From positions 1,116,001-1,180,000 of the forward strand of contig NZ_FNQB01000001.1 in assembly GCF_900107455.1 (NCBI RefSeq): a stretch of 64,000 nt of DNA, written 5' to 3'. The position numbers and the translations under genes are program-made. Positions 1 to 10,132 of this stretch are shown here, piece after piece (position 1 is the stretch's first letter; each line of letters opens with the position of its first letter). The notes beneath the pieces are model-generated. The model was not told where the DNA came from, made no database searches, and saw only the letters and a list, made by a program, of their open reading frames with translations. This DNA is from Asanoa ishikariensis (GTDB lineage: Bacteria > Actinomycetota > Actinomycetes > Mycobacteriales > Micromonosporaceae).

Positions 1-785
1 CACTGTCCGCGCCGGTCGAGCCGCGCCCTGACCTGTTCGAGGCCGGTGAGCTGGGCCTGCGTACCGCGGTGTTGTTGCCGACCGGCCACCGACCCGGCGG
101 GCGGCGGCTGCCTGTGCTGCTCGACCCCTACGGCGGCCCGGGCGCCCAGCGGGTGCTCGCCGCCCAGTCCGCGTACCTCACCTCGCAGTGGTTCGCCGAC
201 CAGGGCTTCGCCGTCGTGGTGGTCGACGGGCGGGGCACGCCGGGCCGCGGACCGCGCTGGGACAAGACGGTGCACGGTGACGCCGGCGCCGCCGCACTCG
301 AGGACCAGATCGTCGGCCTGCGGGCCGCGGCGCAAAGGCATCCGGACCTGGACCTGACCCAGGTCGCCATCCGCGGCGGCTCGTACGGCGGCTACCTCGC
401 CGCCCGCGCCGTGCTGCGTCGTCCGGACGTATTCCACGCCGCCGTCGCCAGCGCCCCGGCGACGGACATGCGGCTCTACGACACCCACTGGCAGGAGCGG
501 TTCTTCGGGCACCCGGACGACAACCCGGACACGTACGACCGTGACTCGCTGATCGCCGACGCACCCGGGCTGTCCCGGCCGTTGCTGCTCATCCACGGGC
601 TGCTGGACGACAACGTGCATCCGGCACACACGCTGAAGCTGTCCGCGGCCCTGCTCACCGCCGGCCGCCCGCACCAGTTGCTGACGCTGCCGACCAGCAG
701 CCACATGTTCACCGGAGACGAGGCGGCGCACGTGCTGGAGATCGAGGTGGACTTCCTGCGCGACGCGCTTCAGCGGCAGAGGTAG
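1..785 (+). CDS. S9 family prolyl-oligopeptidase-type serine peptidase, C-terminal part (5' end outside window)
   Basis: The frame is open from base 3 and no start is visible, so this is the C-terminal 260 residues of a longer protein. It is the alpha/beta-hydrolase catalytic domain of the S9 family (dipeptidyl-peptidase IV or acylaminoacyl-peptidase like), which cleaves short peptides. The nucleophile serine lies in GGSYGGYLA, the acid in GLLDDNVH and the histidine in TSSHMF near the end, in the right order and spacing. An N-terminal beta-propeller would be expected upstream but cannot be checked. The last 16 bases overlap the 3' end of the convergent methyltransferase gene. The family call is firm; the substrate is unknown. 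Confidence 0.9.
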   Translation, partial: LSAPVEPRPDLFEAGELGLRTAVLLPTGHRPGGRRLPVLLDPYGGPGAQRVLAAQSAYLTSQWFADQGFAVVVVDGRGTPGRGPRWDKTVHGDAGAAALEDQIVGLRAAAQRHPDLDLTQVAIRGGSYGGYLAARAVLRRPDVFHAAVASAPATDMRLYDTHWQERFFGHPDDNPDTYDRDSLIADAPGLSRPLLLIHGLLDDNVHPAHTLKLSAALLTAGRPHQLLTLPTSSHMFTGDEAAHVLEIEVDFLRDALQRQR

Positions 786-1546
786 GCGGTGGCCCCACCG
801 GTCACCGGGAAGCTGCCGTGCGCCGTGATGTGCGCGTCGGCCCGCCTCTCCACCTCGGCCAAGACCTCCGCGCGGCGGCCGGCGGGCACCGCGATCGCCT
901 CGGCCGGCAGGCTCTCGAGGTAGCCGCGGACGACGGCTGCCGCCGGCACCGGCACCAGTTGGCCCAGGTCGCGCTTGTCGACCTCGGCGAAGACGGTGGG
1001 CAGCAGCAGGTCGGCCTGGTTCGTGCGGAACCGCTGGCCGTCCCACGCCATGCGCACCGGTGTGCCGAGCAGGTCACCCGTGACGTCCGCGAGCAGTGTG
1101 TCGAGCTCGTATCCGTGCCGCGTGCTGTTGGTGACGACGACCACGCGGCCCCCGGGCCTGGTGATCCGGCGCAGCTCGGCCAGGGCCAGCGGGATGTCCG
1201 GGACGTGGTAGAGCATGTGTGGTGCGAGAGTGACCTGCGCGGCGCCCGTCCGGATCGGGATGGTCTGTGCGTCCGCGACCGCCGTCGCCGCTCCCGATGC
1301 CGATCGGGCGGTTGCCGCCATGCCGGGCGACAGATCGAGTCCGACCAGCGGCCCGCGGTGCCCACGGTCCCGCAGCGCGCCCAGGTAGCGACCGTTTCCG
1401 CAGCCCACGTCCACGACCGTCGCATCCGCGGCGACGTCGACGAGCTCCAGCACCCGCCCGACTAGCGGCGCTTTGGTGCCGTACGCCCAGATTCCCTGAC
1501 GGGTTCGGAGATTCTCGTCGTTGACGTAATTCGCGGAGACATTCAT
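770..1546 (-). CDS. class I SAM-dependent methyltransferase
   Basis: A 258-residue protein with the Rossmann-fold methyltransferase core. Motif I is VVDVGCGNGRYLG (about residue 45), followed by an acidic strand end (GLDLSPGM) and a motif-IV-like segment LAPHMLYHVPD, as in ubiquinone/menaquinone-biosynthesis-like small-molecule methyltransferases (Methyltransf_11/25). I chose the ATG at 1546 because the product then begins just before the conserved region (MNVSANYVNDENL); the frame is open further upstream but would run into the divergent gene. It is divergent from the DUF1707 gene across 42 bp and overlaps the peptidase stop. The substrate cannot be inferred. Confidence 0.85.
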   Translation of the reverse strand: MNVSANYVNDENLRTRQGIWAYGTKAPLVGRVLELVDVAADATVVDVGCGNGRYLGALRDRGHRGPLVGLDLSPGMAATARSASGAATAVADAQTIPIRTGAAQVTLAPHMLYHVPDIPLALAELRRITRPGGRVVVVTNSTRHGYELDTLLADVTGDLLGTPVRMAWDGQRFRTNQADLLLPTVFAEVDKRDLGQLVPVPAAAVVRGYLESLPAEAIAVPAGRRAEVLAEVERRADAHITAHGSFPVTGGATAYLCR

Positions 1547-1588
1547 GAGCCCGCACGTTAGTGGTCCGCCGGTGGCATCCTCAGGGGT

Positions 1589-2119
1589 ATGGACCGGCGC
1601 CAGATGCGGGCGGGTGACTCGGATCGGCAGCACGTTGCCGACCAACTCCGGACGGCCCTGGAACTCGGGCGCCTGGACCTACCCGAATACGACGAACGGC
1701 TGCAGAAGACCTACGCGGCGAAGACCTTCGGCGACCTCGACGGACTGCTCGACGACCTCCCGGACACCTCCGCTCCCACCGCCGACTCGCAGCTCATCGT
1801 GCCCAGGCGCAACGACGCGCTGGTTCCGGACGTCGACGGCCGGTTCCCGAACGCCACCGCCCGGTGGCTGGCGCATACTTGGGACGGCTACTTCGCCACG
1901 GTCGCGATCGTCGTCGCGATATGGGCAGTTATCTGCCTGATGACAGCGGAGTGGCTCTACTTCTGGCCGGCGTGGGTGGCCGGGCCGTGGGGCGCGGTTC
2001 TGCTGGTCTCCACGATCGGCGGGCTGGCCAGCGGCGAGCCGCAGAAGTGGGCCTCCGGGCAGGCCCGCGAGCACAAGCGCAAGCGGGCCAAGGAACAGCG
2101 CGAGCTCGAAGAAGACTGA
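1589..2119 (+). CDS. DUF1707 (SHOCT-like) domain membrane protein
   Basis: A 176-residue protein. The N-terminal ~55 residues match the actinobacterial DUF1707 pattern: R(A/M)GDSDRQHVADQLRTALE, then GRLDLPEYDERL and a Tyr-Ala-Ala-Lys-Thr segment before DLDGLLDDLP. Two hydrophobic segments follow at about residues 100-122 and 127-147, and a very basic, Lys/Arg/Glu-rich tail ends the protein. The function of DUF1707 proteins is not established; they are usually small membrane-linked proteins. A second, shorter DUF1707 protein lies at 47120-47398. A 7-bp hairpin (2134-2152) follows the stop and could end the transcript. Confidence 0.85.
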   Translation: MDRRQMRAGDSDRQHVADQLRTALELGRLDLPEYDERLQKTYAAKTFGDLDGLLDDLPDTSAPTADSQLIVPRRNDALVPDVDGRFPNATARWLAHTWDGYFATVAIVVAIWAVICLMTAEWLYFWPAWVAGPWGAVLLVSTIGGLASGEPQKWASGQAREHKRKRAKEQRELEED

Positions 2120-2133
2120 CTTCGGCTGCCGTT

Positions 2134-2173
2134 CGACGCCGGTTTGGCGTCGATGCGTACCCCCGCGTAGTAT
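2134..2173 (+). promoter_or_regulatory. infA operon promoter, with a small hairpin over the -35 region
   Basis: TTGGCG (2144-2149), an 18-bp spacer and TAGTAT (2168-2173) form a good housekeeping-type promoter, giving a leader of about 135 nt before infA. The hairpin CGACGCC/GGCGTCG (2134-2140 and 2146-2152, loop ggttt) covers the -35 and may be the terminator of the upstream gene. This is sequence reading only; the start site is not measured. Confidence 0.55.
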
Positions 2174-2317
2174 GTAGTGTCGGCGCACAGCGTCCGCTCT
2201 GTCATGCCCGCCATCGCGCTTCGGCGGTCGACAGGGCCCGCGGCTGGCCTGGGCGATCCCTCGCTCGGGAGACTCTGTGCACCGTTCCGGAACACCGACG
2301 TCAGGACAGCGGAGGAT

Positions 2318-2539
2318 ATGCCGAAAAAAGACGGGGCCATCGAGATCGAGGGTCGGGTCATCGAGCCATTGCCGAATGCCATGTTCAGGGTTGAGCTCGC
2401 CAACGGCCACAAGGTACTGGCTCACATCAGCGGCAAGATGCGGCAGCACTACATCCGCATCCTGCCCGAAGACCGGGTTGTGGTGGAGCTCTCACCCTAT
2501 GACCTGACTCGTGGGCGCATCGTCTACCGCTACAAGTAA
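2318..2539 (+). CDS. infA: translation initiation factor IF-1
   Basis: A 73-residue protein, the normal IF-1 length, and a single OB-fold (S1-like) domain. It binds the ribosomal A site and helps IF-2 and IF-3 during initiation. The actinobacterial signature is clear: start [14 protein letters not shown], middle [14 protein letters not shown], end [13 protein letters not shown]. The ATG at 2318 follows GGAGG at 2311-2315. The frame is open upstream to 2177, but those codons lie in the leader of the predicted promoter and have no IF-1 homology. It heads the rpmJ-rpsM-rpsK-rpsD-rpoA-rplQ cluster as in other actinobacteria. Confidence 0.98.
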   Translation: MPKKDGAIEIEGRVIEPLPNAMFRVELANGHKVLAHISGKMRQHYIRILPEDRVVVELSPYDLTRGRIVYRYK

Positions 2540-2633
2540 CACCTGGCGACGGGACATCCAGTCCCCGTCCGTTACGACGGTCCGGCATGCCATTGCGGCG
2601 CCGCCGGGCGTTGATGGGAAGTAAAGGCAAACC

Positions 2634-2747
2634 GTGAAGGTCAAGCCGAGCGTCAAGCGAATCTGCAACAAGTGCCGCGTCATCCGCCGGCACGGCCGGG
2701 TCATGGTCATCTGTGACGACCCGCGCCACAAGCAGCGCCAGGGCTAA
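2634..2747 (+). CDS. rpmJ: 50S ribosomal protein L36
   Basis: A 37-residue protein from a GTG start, reading [20 protein letters not shown] and ending [10 protein letters not shown]. It keeps the zinc ligands Cys11, Cys14, Cys27 and His32, so it is the zinc-binding (C+) form of L36, a small protein of the large subunit. It sits between infA and rpsM, its usual place. A zinc-free paralogue used in zinc shortage may exist elsewhere but is not in this window. Confidence 0.97.
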   Translation: MKVKPSVKRICNKCRVIRRHGRVMVICDDPRHKQRQG

Positions 2748-2899
2748 GTCCCGGGCGGCAATACAAACGAACAAGCTCGTCCCAGCCGCGGGAGCAAGGC
2801 GACTCGTGGCACACCCTTGGCCGGAGGCCAGGGCCCGCGCGGGCACGCGGGGCGGGATGGGCACAGACCTCCGCGAACACACGAGGAGTACGCCCGCAC

Positions 2900-3280
2900 A
2901 TGGCACGTCTAGCCGGCGTTGACCTCCCGCGCGACAAGCGCATGGAGATCGCGCTCACTTACATCTACGGGGTCGGTCGGACCCGCGCCAAGGAAGCCCT
3001 TGGCGCTACCGGCGTTTCCCTGGACAAGCGTGCGAAGGACCTCTCGGACGAGGAGCTTGTTCAGCTCCGCGACTACATCGAGGCCAACTTCAAGGTTGAA
3101 GGCGACCTGCGCCGCGAGGTCGCCGCTGACATCCGCCGCAAGGTCGAGATCGGCTGCTACGAGGGCATCCGGCACCGTCGGGGTCTCCCCGTTCGTGGCC
3201 AGCGGACTCGCACCAACGCACGTACCCGGAAGGGTCCGAAGCGGACCGTCGCCGGCAAGAAGAAGCCCGGCAAGAAGTAA
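2900..3280 (+). CDS. rpsM: 30S ribosomal protein S13
   Basis: A 126-residue S13. It starts [20 protein letters not shown], has the helix-two-turn-helix segment [14 protein letters not shown], and ends in the basic tail [18 protein letters not shown] that reaches the P-site tRNA. S13 binds the head of the 30S subunit and makes the bridges to the 50S. The ATG at 2900 follows a purine-rich GAGGAG at 2882-2887. A 152-bp spacer separates it from rpmJ, and rpsK follows after 19 bp. Confidence 0.98.
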   Translation: MARLAGVDLPRDKRMEIALTYIYGVGRTRAKEALGATGVSLDKRAKDLSDEELVQLRDYIEANFKVEGDLRREVAADIRRKVEIGCYEGIRHRRGLPVRGQRTRTNARTRKGPKRTVAGKKKPGKK

Positions 3281-3299
3281 CTAGGAGCGCAGAAGACTT

Positions 3300-3707
3300 A
3301 TGCCACCGAAGGCTCGTGCCGGGGCCGCTGTAAAGAAGGTCCGGCGCAAGGAACGCAAGAACGTCGCCCACGGGCAGGCGCACATCAAGAGCACCTTCAA
3401 CAACACCATCGTGTCGATCACCGACCCGACTGGTGCGGTCATCTCCTGGGCCTCCGCGGGCCAGGTTGGCTTCAAGGGCTCCCGCAAGTCGACTCCGTTC
3501 GCCGCGCAGCTGGCCGCCGAGGCCGCCGCTCGTCGGGCCATGGAGCACGGCATGCGCAAGGTCGACGTGTTCGTGAAGGGTCCCGGTTCCGGCCGGGAGA
3601 CCGCGATCCGTTCGCTGCAGGCCGTGGGCCTCGAGGTCGGCCAGATCGCCGACGTCACCCCGCAGCCGCACAACGGGTGCCGTCCGCCGAAGCGTCGTCG
3701 GGTCTGA
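3300..3707 (+). CDS. rpsK: 30S ribosomal protein S11
   Basis: A 135-residue S11, which lines the mRNA exit region on the 30S platform. Diagnostic segments are [53 protein letters not shown] and the end [12 protein letters not shown]. Start ATG at 3300 with a GGAG-like site (3283-3287). It is cotranscribed with rpsM and rpsD, with 19 and 14 bp spacers. Confidence 0.98.
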   Translation: MPPKARAGAAVKKVRRKERKNVAHGQAHIKSTFNNTIVSITDPTGAVISWASAGQVGFKGSRKSTPFAAQLAAEAAARRAMEHGMRKVDVFVKGPGSGRETAIRSLQAVGLEVGQIADVTPQPHNGCRPPKRRRV

Positions 3708-3721
3708 GAGGTTAGAGGAAA

Positions 3722-4348
3722 ATGGCTCGTTATACCGGTGCTGACTGCCGCCGTTGCCGGCGGGAGAAGATGAAGCTGTTCCTCAAGGGCAGCAAGTGCG
3801 ACGGCCCCAAGTGCCCGTTCGAGTCCCGGCCCTTCCCGCCTGGACAGCACGGCCGTGGCCGCACGAAGGAGACCGAGTACCTGCTCCAGCTTCGTGAGAA
3901 GCAGAAGGCCCGCCGCGTGTACGGCGTGCTGGAGAAGCAGTTCCGCGGTTACTACGAGGAAGCCGTCTCGAAGAAGGGCAAGACCGGCGAGGTCCTGCTC
4001 CAGATCCTCGAGTCGCGCCTCGACAACGTGGTCTACCGGGCTGGCCTGGCCAAGTCCCGCGACCACGCGCGCCAGCTGGTCAAGCACGGCCACTTCGTGG
4101 TCAACGGCAAGAAGGTCGACATCCCGTCGTACCGCGTCCGGGAGCACGACATCGTGCAGGTGCGGGAGAAGTCGCAGGACCTCACCCCGTTCATCGTGGC
4201 CCAGGCCGAAGCCGGTTCGAAGACCGTGCCGGCGTGGCTCGAGGCCATCCCCACCCAGCACAAGGTGCTGGTGCACTCCCTCCCGGCCCGCCAGGTGATC
4301 GACACCCAGGTCCAGGAGCAGCTGATCGTCGAGCTCTACTCCAAGTAG
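3722..4348 (+). CDS. rpsD: 30S ribosomal protein S4
   Basis: A 208-residue S4, a primary 16S rRNA binder that nucleates assembly of the 30S body. The start (MARYTGADCRRCRREKMKLF) carries a cysteine cluster (C9, C12, then C26 and C31 in KCDGPKC), so this is the zinc-binding S4 form. The S4 RNA-binding domain follows from about residue 98 (RLDNVVYRAGLAKSRDHARQ). In many bacteria S4 represses its own operon; its place directly before rpoA is the classical alpha-operon order. Confidence 0.98.
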   Translation: MARYTGADCRRCRREKMKLFLKGSKCDGPKCPFESRPFPPGQHGRGRTKETEYLLQLREKQKARRVYGVLEKQFRGYYEEAVSKKGKTGEVLLQILESRLDNVVYRAGLAKSRDHARQLVKHGHFVVNGKKVDIPSYRVREHDIVQVREKSQDLTPFIVAQAEAGSKTVPAWLEAIPTQHKVLVHSLPARQVIDTQVQEQLIVELYSK

Positions 4349-4357
4349 CGCTCGGTG

Positions 4358-4396
4358 GCTCCGCGCCGCCGCCGTTTCGCGGCGGCGGCGCGGAGC
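4358..4396 (+). promoter_or_regulatory. perfect 17-bp stem-loop between rpsD and rpoA
   Basis: Bases 4358-4374 are exactly complementary to 4380-4396, with a five-base loop (tttcg). All but four pairs are G-C. No T run follows, so a plain intrinsic terminator is unlikely. A partial attenuator, an mRNA-stabilising end for the ribosomal-protein message, or an RNase processing point would fit. A further 54 bases separate it from the rpoA start. Confidence 0.6.
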
Positions 4397-4450
4397 AACC
4401 ATCAGGCGACCGTCAAATAGTGGGCGGTCCCGAACGAAGGAAGAAACGAA

Positions 4451-5473
4451 GTGCTCATCACCCAGCGGCCGACTCTCTCCGAGGAGTCGATCAGCGAGAC
4501 CCGTTCCCGGTTCACCATCGAGCCGCTCGAGCCCGGCTTCGGCTACACGCTCGGCAACTCGCTCCGGCGGACCCTGCTCAGCTCGATCCCGGGCGCGGCC
4601 GTCACCAGCATCAAGGTCGACGGCGTCCTGCACGAGTTCACCACCATCCCGGGCGTCAAGGAAGACGTCGTCGAGCTGGTCATGAACGTCAAGGAGCTGT
4701 GCGTCAGCTCCGAGCACGACGAGCCGGTCAGCATGTACCTGCGTAAGCAGGGCCCCGGCGACGTGACCGCGGGCGATATCCAGCCCCCGGCCGGCGTCTC
4801 GGTGCACAACGCGGACCTCAAGCTGGCGACGCTCAACAGCAAGGGCCGGCTCGACATGGAGCTGACCGTCGAGCGGGGTCGTGGTTACGTGACCGCGAAC
4901 CAGAACAAGAGCGCGGGTGCCGAGATCGGCCGGATCCCGGTCGACTCGATCTACTCGCCGGTGCTGAAGGTCACCTACAAGGTCGAGGCGACCCGTGTCG
5001 AGCAGCGCACCGACTTCGACCGGCTGATCATCGACGTCGAGACCAAGCCGTCGATCGGCCCGCGCACCGCCCTGGCGTCCGCCGGCTCCACCCTGGTCGA
5101 GCTCTTCGGCCTGGCTCGTGAGCTCGACGAGACCGCCGAGGGCATCGACATCGGCCCGTCGCCGCAGGACGCGCAGCTCGCTGCCGACCTGGCCTTGCCG
5201 ATCGAGGAGCTGGACCTCACCGTCCGCTCGTACAACTGCCTCAAGCGCGAGGGCATCAACACCGTCGGTGAGCTCATCGGGCGCACGGAGGCCGACCTCC
5301 TCGATATAAGGAATTTCGGTCAGAAGTCGATCGACGAGGTCAAGATGAAGCTCGCCGGCATGGGTCTGGGCCTGAAGGACTCGGCGCCCAACTTCGACCC
5401 CGCGCACGTCGTGGACTCCTTCGGCGAGGTTGACTACGACACCGACGACTACCGCGAGACCGAGCAGCTCTGA
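4451..5473 (+). CDS. rpoA: DNA-directed RNA polymerase subunit alpha
   Basis: A 340-residue alpha subunit. The N-terminal domain (to about 230) holds the dimer and assembly segment [21 protein letters not shown] linker rich in acidic residues leads to the C-terminal domain (about 255-320, [20 protein letters not shown] ... [12 protein letters not shown]), which touches UP-element DNA and activators. The start is GTG at 4451 after GAAGGAAGAAACGAA, which contains a good AAGGAAG ribosome binding site. rplQ follows after 32 bp. Confidence 0.98.
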   Translation: MLITQRPTLSEESISETRSRFTIEPLEPGFGYTLGNSLRRTLLSSIPGAAVTSIKVDGVLHEFTTIPGVKEDVVELVMNVKELCVSSEHDEPVSMYLRKQGPGDVTAGDIQPPAGVSVHNADLKLATLNSKGRLDMELTVERGRGYVTANQNKSAGAEIGRIPVDSIYSPVLKVTYKVEATRVEQRTDFDRLIIDVETKPSIGPRTALASAGSTLVELFGLARELDETAEGIDIGPSPQDAQLAADLALPIEELDLTVRSYNCLKREGINTVGELIGRTEADLLDIRNFGQKSIDEVKMKLAGMGLGLKDSAPNFDPAHVVDSFGEVDYDTDDYRETEQL

Positions 5474-5505
5474 CACCCCGCTGCGACACCTGAGGAGCAC
5501 CAACG

Positions 5506-6021
5506 ATGCCCACGCCCACCAAGGGTCCCCGCCTCGGCGGTAGCCCGGCGCACGAACGGCTGTTGCTGGCCAACCTGGCCACTGCGCTGTTCCGGCACGG
5601 GAAGATCACTACGACCGAGACGAAGGCGAAGCGCCTGCGTCCGCTCGCCGAGCAGCTGATCACCAAGGCCAAGCGCGGTGACCTGCACGCCCGGCGCCGG
5701 GTGCTGACCGTCGTCCGGGACAAGGACGTGGTCTTTGCCCTGTTCGATGACATCGCACCGCGGTACGCCAACCGCAGCGGCGGCTACACGCGGATCATCA
5801 AGACCGTCCCCCGCAAGGGCGACAACGCTCCGATGGCGATCATCGAGCTGGTCGAAGAGCTCGCCGAGGCGCCCGCCGCCCCGGCGAAGAAGGCGGCCCG
5901 CAAGGCCACCGCGCAGCGCGACAAGGTCGAGGCGCTCACCCGCGAGGAAGAGCCCCCGTCCGCCACGTCGACCGAGGCACCGGTCTCCACCGAGGCCGAG
6001 GCCAAGGACGACGACAAGTAA
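5506..6021 (+). CDS. rplQ: 50S ribosomal protein L17
   Basis: A 171-residue L17. The core (residues 1-118) is typical: [20 protein letters not shown], then [19 protein letters not shown] and [22 protein letters not shown]-terminal extension of about 50 residues rich in Ala, Glu, Lys and Thr is usual in actinobacteria and probably disordered. L17 sits near the peptide exit tunnel. ATG at 5506 follows GAGGAG at 5491-5496. The transcript is probably ended or reduced at the hairpin at 6043-6068. Confidence 0.98.
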   Translation: MPTPTKGPRLGGSPAHERLLLANLATALFRHGKITTTETKAKRLRPLAEQLITKAKRGDLHARRRVLTVVRDKDVVFALFDDIAPRYANRSGGYTRIIKTVPRKGDNAPMAIIELVEELAEAPAAPAKKAARKATAQRDKVEALTREEEPPSATSTEAPVSTEAEAKDDDK

Positions 6022-6042
6022 GCAGCAGCACGGCACGACGAT

Positions 6043-6068
6043 GAAGGCGCCCTTCGCGGGGCGCCTTC
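6043..6068 (+). terminator. intrinsic terminator-like hairpin after rplQ
   Basis: GAAGGCGCCC (6043-6052) pairs perfectly with GGGCGCCTTC (6059-6068) around the loop ttcgcg, followed by ttcgtctcat. It lies between rplQ and truA, so truA may be expressed partly by read-through. Confidence 0.65.
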
Positions 6069-6091
6069 TTCGTCTCATCAGGGGGTACGAC

Positions 6092-6910
6092 GTGCGAGCG
6101 CGACTGGACATCGCCTACGACGGCACCGACTTCTCCGGCTGGGCGGTGCAGCCGGAGCGGCGTACGGTCGCGGGCTCGATCCTGGCGGTCCTGGAGCAGG
6201 TGCTCGGCGCGGGCGTGGCGACGGGACTCACGGTGGCCGGCCGCACCGACGCCGGGGTGCACGCCACCGGCCAGGTCGCGCACGTCGACCTGCCCGACCC
6301 GGTGTGGGCGGCGACCGGGCCGACCCTGCTGCGCCGGTTGGCGGGGCTGCTGCCGGGCGACGTGCGGGTGACCGCGCTGGCCGAGGCGCCGCCCGAGTTC
6401 GACGCCCGGTTCTCCGCGACGTTCCGCCGGTACGAGTACCGGGTCACCGACGCGCCCTGGGGTGCCGAGCCGCTGCGCCGCCGCGACACCCTCGCCTGGC
6501 CCCGCAGCCTCGACCTGGAGCGCCTCAACGCGGCCGCCGAGGGTCTGCACGGCGAACACGACTTCGCGGCGTTCTGCAAGCGCAAGGAGAACGCCACCAC
6601 GGTGCGGGAAGTGACGCGGCTGGAGTGGCACCGGGTGGTGGCCGACGGCGTGCTGGTCGCGACCGTCCAGGCTGACGCGTTCTGCCAGGCGATGGTGCGC
6701 AGCCTGGTCGGCGCGATGCTGGTCGCCGGCGACGGCCGCCGCCCGCCGGAGTGGCCGGCCAGCCAGCTCACCCGGCGCGAGCGCAGCAGCGCGGTGACCG
6801 TCGCTCCGCCGCACGGCCTGGCCCTGGTCGCGGTGGGCTATCCCGAGGAGCCGGGCGCGCTGGCCGCCCGCGCCAACGCGACGCGCCGGCTCCGAACGCC
6901 CGCCTCTTAG
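6092..6910 (+). CDS. truA: tRNA pseudouridine(38-40) synthase TruA
   Basis: A 272-residue TruA, which converts uridines 38-40 of the anticodon stem-loop to pseudouridine. It starts with LDIAYDGTDFSGWAVQPE, and the catalytic aspartate is D53 in AGRTDAGVHATGQVAH. Later signatures are DARFSATFRRYEYR and FCQAMVRSLVGAML. I place the start at the GTG at 6092 (VRARLDIAYDG); an upstream in-frame ATG at 6041 lies inside the terminator hairpin, which argues against it. truA follows the L17 gene in many actinobacteria. Confidence 0.96.
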   Translation: MRARLDIAYDGTDFSGWAVQPERRTVAGSILAVLEQVLGAGVATGLTVAGRTDAGVHATGQVAHVDLPDPVWAATGPTLLRRLAGLLPGDVRVTALAEAPPEFDARFSATFRRYEYRVTDAPWGAEPLRRRDTLAWPRSLDLERLNAAAEGLHGEHDFAAFCKRKENATTVREVTRLEWHRVVADGVLVATVQADAFCQAMVRSLVGAMLVAGDGRRPPEWPASQLTRRERSSAVTVAPPHGLALVAVGYPEEPGALAARANATRRLRTPAS

Positions 6911-6935
6911 GCCCCGCCTTCTTAGGCCCTGCCTC

Positions 6936-7685
6936 TTAAGATCCCGCCGCCCGGCGGTCCAGGACGCGGGTGCGTAGGTGTTGCTCGATCAGGTCGGAGA
7001 GGACCTGCCGGGCGGTCGGGTCGTCCGGGTAGATCTTGCCGCCGTCGGTGCGGGCGATCACCGCGTACGCCAGGAAATGCCCACGGGCGTGCCAGCCGAG
7101 TTGGGCGGTGTCGCGGGCCAGGCCGCCGGTGCCGCTGCCGGCCGGCAGACCGCGCAGTCGACCGCTCTCGGCGTCCAGCAGCGACTTGATCCCGCCGCGC
7201 ACCGTCTCGGCGCCGTCCGCGTCGGACAGGTTGAGCAGCCCGGCGGTGACCGCGTAGTCGCCGTCGGGGGAGCGCAGCGTCGCCCGCACCACCTGGTTGC
7301 AGCCGGCCGCCTCGAGCAGCGGGACGACCTCGCCCTCGGCCGCACCGGCACAGCGCTCCAACGTCTGCACCCGCAGCACCCGGTAGCGCGCGCCGGTCGG
7401 CCCCGCGACCACCACCGAGCCGGGGAACACCTCGCCCGCGGTCAGCGGGCGAGGGTCGTCGGCCCGCGAGGTCAGCTCGCGCAGCACGGTGGCGGCGGCC
7501 GGCTGCCCGGTCGCCTCGGCCCCGGCGACCGGCGGATCGTCGCCGGCCACCAGGTAGGTGCCATAGCCACACAGCGCGAGCACCGCCAGTGCGGTGAGCA
7601 CGCAGGTGGGCCGCCATTGCCGCGGTGGCCGCCAGTCCGGTGACCGCCAGGCCGCGAGTACGCGCCCGAGAAGCACGCGGGCCAC
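6936..7685 (-). CDS. conserved membrane-anchored protein of unknown function
   Basis: About 249 residues from the GTG at 7685 (MARVLLGRVLAAWRSPDW); an upstream ATG at 7751 would add 22 proline-rich residues. A basic N-terminus precedes one membrane segment (about 29-46, VLTALAVLALCGYGTYLV), and the remaining ~200 residues lie outside the membrane. The outer part has two cysteines (LERCAG and AAGCNQ) that could pair, and a region reading GLLNLSDADGAE. I do not recognise a named domain. It is convergent with truA and divergent from the methyltransferase at 7786. Confidence 0.7.
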   Translation of the reverse strand: MARVLLGRVLAAWRSPDWRPPRQWRPTCVLTALAVLALCGYGTYLVAGDDPPVAGAEATGQPAAATVLRELTSRADDPRPLTAGEVFPGSVVVAGPTGARYRVLRVQTLERCAGAAEGEVVPLLEAAGCNQVVRATLRSPDGDYAVTAGLLNLSDADGAETVRGGIKSLLDAESGRLRGLPAGSGTGGLARDTAQLGWHARGHFLAYAVIARTDGGKIYPDDPTARQVLSDLIEQHLRTRVLDRRAAGS

Positions 7686-7785
7686 GCTAGGCGGTGGGAC
7701 CGGCCGGACGGCCGGAATTCGGTCGGCTCCCGTCGAACGGGTGGCGCCCATTCGAGTGACCGCCTCGTGGGCGAGAATGCGAGGC

Positions 7786-8406
7786 GTGACCGGGGACCAT
7801 TACTTCACCGCCGAGCCGGACGCCGCCACTGCGGGTGCCGAGCGCACCGTCGAGTTCGCCGCCGGCGGCCACGAGTTCCGCCTGCGCGCCTCCGGCGGGG
7901 TGTTCTCCGCCGGCCGGCTCGACCCGGGCACCGCGGTGCTGCTGCGAAAGGCCGACCTGCCCGACCGCACCGAGAGCGGCGCGCTGCTCGACCTCGGCTG
8001 CGGCTACGGGCCGATCGCCTGCGTGCTCGCCACCGTCGCCCCGTCGGCCACCGTCTACGCGATCGACGTCAACGCGCGCGCCCGCGCTCTGGCGGCGGCC
8101 AATGGCGCGCCGCTCGGCGTGCGGGTGTCGGACCCCGAGGGGGTCGACGACAGTGTCGGGTTCGCACAGATCTGGACGAACCCGCCGTTCCGGGTCGGCA
8201 AGACCGAGCTGCACGCGCTGCTCGGCCGCTGGCTGCCCCGGCTCGCGCCCGACGGCGTCGCCTGGCTGGTCGCGGGCCGGCACCTGGGTGGCGACTCGCT
8301 GCACCGCTGGCTGGAGGACGAGGGCTGGCAGGTGACCCGGCACGCGAGCCAGAAGGGCTTCCGGGTGCTCCGGGTCTCGTCGCCGGGCGGAATTGACGCG
8401 ACGTAG
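7786..8406 (+). CDS. class I SAM-dependent methyltransferase (RsmC/MTS-like)
   Basis: About 206 residues. The order is that of the small MTS family: a beta-rich lead-in (DHYFTAEP ... GGVFSAGRLDPGTAVLL), motif I ALLDLGCGYGPIACVLA, an acidic strand end YAIDVNARA, and the catalytic IWTNPPFRVGK, an NPPF motif typical of N-methyltransferases on nucleic acid or protein. rRNA guanine methylation (RsmC-like) is the best guess. The start is GTG at 7786 or ATG at 7777; neither has a good ribosome binding site and the transcript may be leaderless. Confidence 0.85.
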   Translation: MTGDHYFTAEPDAATAGAERTVEFAAGGHEFRLRASGGVFSAGRLDPGTAVLLRKADLPDRTESGALLDLGCGYGPIACVLATVAPSATVYAIDVNARARALAAANGAPLGVRVSDPEGVDDSVGFAQIWTNPPFRVGKTELHALLGRWLPRLAPDGVAWLVAGRHLGGDSLHRWLEDEGWQVTRHASQKGFRVLRVSSPGGIDAT

Positions 8407-8433
8407 GGCGGCTTTGTACTGCACCATTTCGGC

Positions 8434-10113
<1,680 letters not shown>

Positions 10114-10132
10114 GACTGGGTAGGGTGCTCCT

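Noticed and set aside
2177-2317. N-terminal extension of IF-1
   Set aside because: The frame is open, but it lies in the leader after the predicted promoter, and IF-1 has a fixed length of about 73 residues; a good ribosome binding site is at 2311.
3281-5503. 740-codon open frame on the minus strand across rpsK, rpsD and rpoA
   Set aside because: It is antisense to three certain genes, matches no family and exists because GC-rich third positions remove stop codons on the opposite strand.
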